Source: CAZNKU01 sp045545235 (GTDB lineage: Bacteria > Bacillota > Clostridia > Monoglobales > Firm-18). From it: a DNA stretch of 17,335 bases. The translations under genes were made by a program, and so were the position numbers. This document shows positions 13,833 through 17,335 of the stretch, one piece after another. Numbering within the stretch: the stretch's first letter is position 1; every line of letters begins with the position of its first letter. A model generated the notes under the pieces. That model made no database searches, had not been told where the DNA came from, and saw only the letters and a list, made by a program, of their open reading frames with translations. The stretch lies in assembly GCA_045545235.1 (NCBI GenBank), contig JAZQAN010000039.1, positions 1-17,335 on the forward strand, given 5' to 3'.

Positions 13833-14714
13833 TTATTTCTTTTTCAGATTTTGTATTACTCCACCTGCAAGTGAAGCACCAATTACCACAAACACAACTG
13901 CAACAAGCACATTTGAAGCAAACGGTTCACCTGTAATTGCAAATGCTGCAAAAGGTGTTAAAATAGGCTTTATAAGAAACGCAAGTGCAGCTGTTTGAGG
14001 TCCTCCGTTTTTAATAGCACCAAAATATGCCCAATAGCCTATGCCTGTAACAACAATGGCAATATACAGCATATTAACTATATTTCCGCCTGATACTCCA
14101 TCCCATACAGGTATGCGTATTATCATCAATGCCACAAGAAGTATCAAACTGCCTATTACAAAGGAAATTCCCGACTGAATTACCCCTGTAAGCTTTGTCA
14201 TAAACTTTTTGCAAAGTATTGTGTATGTACTGAATGTAAGTGCAGATAAAATCGCAAGAATAACTGAAAGAACATTTGTTCCTCCGGTTATATCAGCGGC
14301 AATAAACACGCCTATAACACAAAGCACTATTCCCACAATTTTGCCCGGTGTAAGTTTTGCTTTTAAAAATACAGCCGACATTATTATTGTAATAATTGAA
14401 TTTGACGAAAAAATAATAGCAATTATTGCCGCAGAATCAGCAATTGCAACAGAAACCTGTAAAAGCACCATACTTACGCATATAAACAGTATTCCAAGTC
14501 CTGTCATTATGCCAAAATCCTTGCCTGTAAGCTTTATATTCTTTTTTCTGATTTCAATAATTGAAAACGGAAGCAACGCAAGTCCACCGATTAAAAATCT
14601 TATTGCTGTTATTGCATAAGGATTAATCTGCCCGTCTAAAAGCTTACTTGCAGGCTCGTGTGTTGCAAAACACAAAGCAGTTATAAGCACATATAACATA
14701 CCATTTTTTATCAC
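13833..14714 (-). CDS. EamA/DMT-family transporter
   Basis: The 293-residue integral membrane protein has about ten hydrophobic helices in two EamA repeats (about residues 5-135 and 145-285). The characteristic openings are LITALCFATHEPASKLL and AILSALTFSTYTILCKKF, and the late-repeat signature is ALAFLIKPILTPFAAFAITGEPF. Drug/metabolite transporters of this type usually export amino acids, nucleosides or small metabolites; direction and substrate are unknown. The frame extends to 14723, but the GAGGTG site itself covers that position, so the GTG at 14714 (VIKNGMLYV), six bases further on, is the likely start. It is divergent from a LysR regulator and leads the operon with the small esterase. 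Confidence 0.85.
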   Translation of the reverse strand: MIKNGMLYVLITALCFATHEPASKLLDGQINPYAITAIRFLIGGLALLPFSIIEIRKKNIKLTGKDFGIMTGLGILFICVSMVLLQVSVAIADSAAIIAIIFSSNSIITIIMSAVFLKAKLTPGKIVGIVLCVIGVFIAADITGGTNVLSVILAILSALTFSTYTILCKKFMTKLTGVIQSGISFVIGSLILLVALMIIRIPVWDGVSGGNIVNMLYIAIVVTGIGYWAYFGAIKNGGPQTAALAFLIKPILTPFAAFAITGEPFASNVLVAVVFVVIGASLAGGVIQNLKKK

Positions 14715-14732
14715 AAAAATCACCTCAAATAT

Positions 14733-14760
14733 ATTTTACCACTATTTACTGTATTGTAAA
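14733..14760 (-). promoter_or_regulatory. Promoter of the EamA-esterase operon
   Basis: On the minus strand TTTACA (14760-14755) and TAAAAT (14738-14733) are 16 bases apart, with the -10 box 18 bases upstream of the GTG start. A short inverted repeat, TTTAC-N6-GTAAA (14745-14760), overlaps the -35 box and may be part of a LysR binding site. Confidence 0.6.
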
Positions 14761-14780
14761 TAATGAAATAACATATTCTG

Positions 14781-14816
14781 CTATAACTTGACAGTTATAG
14801 TAAAAAATGATAAAAT
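14781..14816 (+). promoter_or_regulatory. LysR gene promoter inside a perfect inverted repeat
   Basis: TTGACA (14788-14793) and TAAAAT (14811-14816) are 17 bases apart, a near-consensus promoter. CTATAACT (14781-14788) and AGTTATAG (14793-14800) form a perfect 8-bp inverted repeat around the -35 box. The core AT-N-rich palindrome has the T-N11-A shape of LysR-type binding boxes, as expected for autorepression combined with control of the divergent transporter operon. Confidence 0.7.
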
Positions 14817-14835
14817 CACATTACAGGTGATAAAT

Positions 14836-15693
14836 ATGGAACTTTTACAATTAAAATACTTTTGCGATGCTGCAAAAGCAGAAAATTTTTCAAAAACAGC
14901 AAAAAAATACAGTGTACCGCCTTCCAATATTTCTCAAAGTATAAAAAGACTTGAAAAAGAGCTTGAAACAACACTTTTCAACAGAAAATCAAATAGTCTT
15001 ACACTAAGTAGTCAGGGCGAAACTTTTTATAAAAAAATTTCTGAGGCACTTAATCTTATTGAAGATGCCAAAAATGAAATTTTGCCAAATCAAAATCAGG
15101 ATACATTAAAAATCTGCGTACTCACAAACAGAACGGTACTGATGGAAACGGTTGAGGAATTTAACAAAATATACCCTGATATAATTATAATAGCTTCATA
15201 CAACACACCTCAGGTTGATGAGGATTTTGATATTATAATTTCCGATTCAGACTTTACCAATAAAAACACAAAAAAAGAAGTGGTTATTTCGGAAGAATTT
15301 TGCGTTGCAATAAATAAAAAAAATCCGCTTTCACAGAAAAATGTTATTACAGGTGACGACTTAAGCCATGAAAGCTTTATTTCAATGAATAAGGAAAGTA
15401 GTATTTTTTCCTCCACGGAAAAGATATGCAGACAAATGAACTTTACCCCCAACATAATTATGGAAAGTCCCGAACCTGCCTTTATACGAAAATGTATAGA
15501 GTTAAATCTTGGAATAACATTTTTCCCCGAAATTTCGTGGAAAGGTTTATTTTCAGAAAACGTAGCAATAAAAAAACTCAACGGATTTTGCCGTACAACT
15601 TATGCATATAAAAATAAATCTTCTAAAAAAATTGTGGACAACTTCCTTGAAATTCTCAAAAATAAATTCAGATGTTATTCTTATTATACTTGA
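14836..15693 (+). CDS. LysR-family transcriptional regulator
   Basis: The 285-residue regulator has the N-terminal winged helix-turn-helix (MELLQLKYFCDAAKAENFSKTAKKYSVPPSNISQSIKRLEKELETTLFNR, first 50 residues) and a periplasmic-binding-like effector domain from about residue 90 (LKICVLTNRTVLMETVEEF). The frame is open further upstream to a TTG at 14788, but that codon lies in the -35 box of the promoter. AGGTGATAAATATG at 14825-14838 marks the true start. The effector domain is somewhat short and divergent, so its ligand cannot be guessed. By position it controls the divergent EamA-esterase operon and itself. The C-terminus is rich in Lys and Tyr (SKKIVDNFLEILKNKFRCYSYYT). Intact, no sign of decay. 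Confidence 0.9.
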   Translation: MELLQLKYFCDAAKAENFSKTAKKYSVPPSNISQSIKRLEKELETTLFNRKSNSLTLSSQGETFYKKISEALNLIEDAKNEILPNQNQDTLKICVLTNRTVLMETVEEFNKIYPDIIIIASYNTPQVDEDFDIIISDSDFTNKNTKKEVVISEEFCVAINKKNPLSQKNVITGDDLSHESFISMNKESSIFSSTEKICRQMNFTPNIIMESPEPAFIRKCIELNLGITFFPEISWKGLFSENVAIKKLNGFCRTTYAYKNKSSKKIVDNFLEILKNKFRCYSYYT

Positions 15694-15749
15694 TTATATA
15701 GTAAGCAAATTTATGATATTTACACAAAAAATAAGGCTTAACAAACTTA

Positions 15750-15787
15750 ATATGCACCCCAAAAGTTTTTGATTTTGGGGTGCATAT
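15750..15787. terminator. Hairpin between the convergent LysR and XRE genes
   Basis: ATATGCACCCCAAAA (15750-15764) pairs perfectly with TTTTGGGGTGCATAT (15773-15787), 15 bp with an 8-base loop. The T-tract is internal to the stem and not after it on plus, and weak on minus. Its position between two converging genes still favours a bidirectional terminator. Confidence 0.65.
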
Positions 15788-15817
15788 CACGTTCACGGCA
15801 TATATTTATACAGAAAA

Positions 15818-16024
15818 TTATTCTCTTTCAAATTTAATTATTTCATCCACACCACACTCAAGGGCATAACAAAGCGCATCAAGCGTTTTTGTACTTATGG
15901 CTTCTCCCTTTTTCATACGGTGTAAGGTATTTGCCGAAAATCCCTGCTTGAAAATTAAATGATATTCGGTTAGTCCTTTTTTGAACAAAGTTTCATAAAA
16001 CGGCTTGTAGCTTATCAACATCAT
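15818..16024 (-). CDS. Small XRE/Cro-type helix-turn-helix regulator
   Basis: The product of about 68 residues is a single helix-turn-helix domain: SYKPFYETLFKKGLTEYHLIFKQGFSANTLHRMKKGEAISTKTLDALCYALECGVDEIIKF. It resembles the YozG-like short Cro/CI regulators of Firmicutes, which bind DNA as dimers and often control a neighbour. Start choice is uncertain: the frame has TTG, GTG, ATG, ATG and TTG in a row between 16030 and 16018. The ATG at 16024 is taken because a GGTG site overlaps just upstream, while the common family start (MISYKP) would correspond to the TTG at 16018. It is divergent from a secreted repeat protein, with tandem palindromes in between. Confidence 0.85.
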   Translation of the reverse strand: MMLISYKPFYETLFKKGLTEYHLIFKQGFSANTLHRMKKGEAISTKTLDALCYALECGVDEIIKFERE

Positions 16025-16042
16025 CACCAAAATAATTTTATC

Positions 16043-16083
16043 ATACTTAAAGTATTGACTATACTTAAAATATTGAGTATAAT
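16043..16083 (+). promoter_or_regulatory. Promoter of the secreted repeat protein with tandem XRE operator candidates
   Basis: TTGACT (16055-16060) and a perfect TATAAT (16078-16083) are 17 bases apart. Two direct copies, ATACTTAAAGTATTGA (16043-16058) and ATACTTAAAATATTGA (16061-16076), differ at one base and have an 18-bp period. The first contains the perfect palindrome ATACTT-A-AAGTAT (16043-16055). One copy covers the -35 box and the other the spacer, so a bound XRE protein would block the promoter. Confidence 0.75.
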
Positions 16084-16113
16084 GAAATTAACAAATTTTA
16101 AGGAGATGATTTT

Positions 16114-17058
16114 ATGCAAAAGAAAATCGTTACAGCTGTTGCATTACTTTTTTGTATGATTATTTCACTTTCATCAGTTTTGGTAAGTGCCGAATCATAT
16201 GTACAGTTGTATGCAGAGGATGGCAGAAGTAAATACTTCCCCGCAAGTCAGGTATCAGCTCAGCTTACAGTTGGATGGTACAAAGAGCCTGTACAAAGAT
16301 TATGGGCTGAAGGCAAAAGCAAGGTGTTTCCAAAATCACAGGTTGCGGCACAGTTGACTGTTGGTTGGTATACCGTACCTGTACAAAGACTTTATGCACC
16401 TGGAAAAAGTAAAGTATTTCCAAAATCTCAAGTTGCAGCACAACTAACTGTTGGATGGAGCACATCCCCTATTGCAAATCAACAACCCACCTCAACTCCT
16501 CCTGCAGGATACACCAAAATGTATGCACTTGATGGCAGAAGCAAGTATGTTATAAATTCTCAGGTCGCTGCCAACGAGTTAGTCGGTTGGTATACAGAAG
16601 CAGACTACAACCTGATTAAACAAGGTTATAGAAAATTGGCTGTACCCATTAGTGATTTAACATCACTTAACACTGTGGATATGGGCGTAGGAAAGCCTGT
16701 GAAAGATCTCAAAGGCGATAAAACAAATATCGGCACAAATGTTGCCAAACCAAGTGTATACGGATTTAACGAAGGGTATATAGAATACTACCTTGGAAAC
16801 CAATATGCTGAACTTACAGGTGTATTTTACCTTAAAGACCATTATGGTGTAGTTGACACTCAGGCATATTACGAATTTATTGCAGACGGTAAATCCATTT
16901 ACAAAACTCCAATATTTAACACTAACAGCATTCCTATTAACTTTAAAGTTAATCTTAAGGGATGTAATGTACTTAAAATTGTTTGTCATATAATGGGTTC
17001 TTATGCAAACGAGTACTATAAGTTAGGAGATGTAAAACTGTACAAATGGATAAAATAA
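16114..17058 (+). CDS. Secreted protein with four 30-residue repeats and a C-terminal NPCBM-like domain
   Basis: The 314-residue protein has a signal peptide (residues 1-26, likely cut after LVSA). Three consecutive 30-residue repeats (30-59, 60-89, 90-119) follow the pattern VQ-L-YA-x-GKSK-x-FPxSQVAAQLTVGWY. After a Pro/Thr/Gln-rich linker (120-133) comes a fourth, diverged copy (134-163, MYALDGRSKYVINSQVAANELVGWY). Residues about 180-312 (IEYYLGNQYAELTGVFYLKD, YYEFIADGKSIYKTP, INFKVNLKGCNVLKIVCHI, YKLGDVKLYKW) have the strand pattern of an NPCBM-type carbohydrate-binding module. No anchor motif or catalytic domain is visible. It is probably a wall- or glycan-associated protein, which is inference. 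AAGGAG precedes the ATG by 8 bases. The XRE protein encoded divergently is the likely repressor. Confidence 0.8.
   Translation: MQKKIVTAVALLFCMIISLSSVLVSAESYVQLYAEDGRSKYFPASQVSAQLTVGWYKEPVQRLWAEGKSKVFPKSQVAAQLTVGWYTVPVQRLYAPGKSKVFPKSQVAAQLTVGWSTSPIANQQPTSTPPAGYTKMYALDGRSKYVINSQVAANELVGWYTEADYNLIKQGYRKLAVPISDLTSLNTVDMGVGKPVKDLKGDKTNIGTNVAKPSVYGFNEGYIEYYLGNQYAELTGVFYLKDHYGVVDTQAYYEFIADGKSIYKTPIFNTNSIPINFKVNLKGCNVLKIVCHIMGSYANEYYKLGDVKLYKWIK
16201..16470 (+). repeat. Three tandem 90-bp coding repeats
   Basis: The units 16201-16290, 16291-16380 and 16381-16470 encode the three adjacent 30-residue repeats. The second and third are nearly identical in protein (VFPKSQVAAQLTVGW in both) but differ at many third codon positions, so the duplication is not very recent. 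A fourth diverged unit lies at 16513-16602. Confidence 0.85.
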
Positions 17059-17101
17059 ATTATTAAATAAAAATCATTGGCATATGCAGAGTACGCTAAA
17101 G

Positions 17102-17135
17102 GACAGTAGCTTATAATAGTTGCTGTCTTTTATTT
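17102..17135 (+). terminator. Terminator of the secreted repeat protein gene
   Basis: GACAGTAGC (17102-17110) pairs with GTTGCTGTC (17119-17127), with two G-T wobbles and an 8-base loop. TTTTATTTTA follows on plus. It lies 43 bases after the stop codon. Confidence 0.8.
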
Positions 17136-17140
17136 TATTC

Positions 17141-17195
17141 CGCTATCCGCGGAGGGAGGCACTTTTGTGTGGGCAAAAGTGCCCAAAAACCCACC
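17141..17195. repeat. Hairpin-forming, GC-richer repeat-like segment
   Basis: GGCACTTTTG (17158-17167) and CAAAAGTGCC (17174-17183) form a perfect 10-bp stem with loop TGTGGG. The loop bases GTGGG can also pair with CCCAC at 17190-17194, giving a possible pseudoknot. The segment is richer in G and C than the flanking genes (CCGCGGAGGGAGG, CCCACCGCCGGG). It contains no convincing coding frame and looks like a dispersed repeat or the edge of a mobile element; this cannot be decided from one copy. Confidence 0.45.
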
Positions 17196-17236
17196 GCCGG
17201 GACGTTCAGTCAACATTTTGTACGAAAAATTTTATT

Positions 17237-17333
17237 GAAAGCAACGCCGTCGTCATACGAAAACTTATTTCGCTGACTCCTAAAAACACCCGTCAGCAAA
17301 GGGAAATGATACGGGTGTTTTTACGTTGCTTTC
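17237..17333. other. Nested inverted repeats, possible structured RNA or element end
   Basis: The outer arms GAAAGCAACG (17237-17246) and CGTTGCTTTC (17324-17333) are perfect 10-bp complements. Inside, AAAAACACCCGT (17282-17293) pairs perfectly with ACGGGTGTTTTT (17311-17322), a terminator-like hairpin. GCTGAC (17272-17277) can pair with GTCAGC (17292-17297), which overlaps the left arm of that hairpin, so the two are alternatives. CGAAA-N5-TTTCG lies at about 17258-17272. No gene is recognised; the structure reaches almost to the window end. Confidence 0.45.
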
Positions 17334-17335
17334 TT

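Noticed and set aside
14209..14619. 136-codon plus-strand frame opposite the EamA transporter
   Set aside because: Hydrophobic antisense of membrane helices is a common artefact; no start signal.
14788..14835. Extended N-terminus of the LysR regulator
   Set aside because: The would-be start TTG is part of the -35 box, and the extension would be encoded by promoter sequence; the ATG at 14836 has its own ribosome binding site.
16201..16470. Regular 90-bp repeats considered as a CRISPR-like or minisatellite array
   Set aside because: The period encodes an in-frame protein repeat with mostly synonymous variation; there are no unique spacers and no cas genes.

Overview
The window is AT-rich, has strong AGGAGG-type ribosome binding sites and compact operons closed by hairpin terminators, and encodes families typical of anaerobic gut Firmicutes (copper-amine-oxidase-type stalk domains, Cthe_2159-type beta-helix, VTC/DUF4956 pairs, many sugar hydrolases). 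It most likely comes from a clostridial (Clostridia, possibly Oscillospirales or Lachnospirales) genome; the exact lineage cannot be fixed from the sequence alone. No tRNA, rRNA, CRISPR array or full-length transposon is visible.

Region 1 (1-4297, all minus strand) is a cell-envelope module. A VTC-type polyphosphate polymerase domain protein, a DUF4956 membrane protein and a large secreted beta-helix protein form one tight operon (4230 to 526). It is followed by the start of an OmpR-family response regulator that has its own promoter and runs off the left edge. A perfect direct repeat GTTAAA-N5-GTTAAA sits where the -35 box of the operon should be, which suggests control by an OmpR/PhoB-type regulator, perhaps the one encoded next door.

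Region 2 (4298-6665, minus) is a metabolic operon: a cysteine-synthase-like PLP enzyme with unusual active-site motifs, a GMP synthase that has only the ATP-pyrophosphatase half, and an unrecognised 68-codon ORF, then a terminator. The promoter carries an inverted repeat over its -35 box.

Region 3 (6745-13071) is an accessory carbohydrate region. An acetyl-esterase-like alpha/beta hydrolase and a YfcE-type phosphodiesterase form a plus-strand operon. Next come an AraC regulator (minus) divergent from a GH36-like alpha-galactosidase-type enzyme and a five-bladed-propeller glycosidase (plus). Behind these lies a truncated second copy of the YfcE gene, joined to two short palindromic repeat elements. 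The two YfcE copies are direct repeats of 295 bp, about 90% identical by hand count, that bracket the AraC-GH36-propeller cassette. This is the clearest sign of rearrangement in the window.

Region 4 (13076-15787) holds a small esterase and an EamA-family transporter (minus operon), divergent from a LysR regulator whose -35 box lies inside a perfect 8-bp inverted repeat. Region 5 (15818-17135) holds a small XRE-type regulator divergent from a secreted protein with four 30-residue repeats and an NPCBM-like C-terminal domain. Tandem palindromic operators lie between them, inside the promoter. The last 200 bases carry no gene but several nested inverted repeats that look like a structured RNA or mobile repeat.

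No wholly new system can be proven here. The best candidates for follow-up are the VTC/DUF4956/beta-helix operon with its putative response-regulator box, the direct-repeat-flanked glycosidase cassette, and the structured right end.
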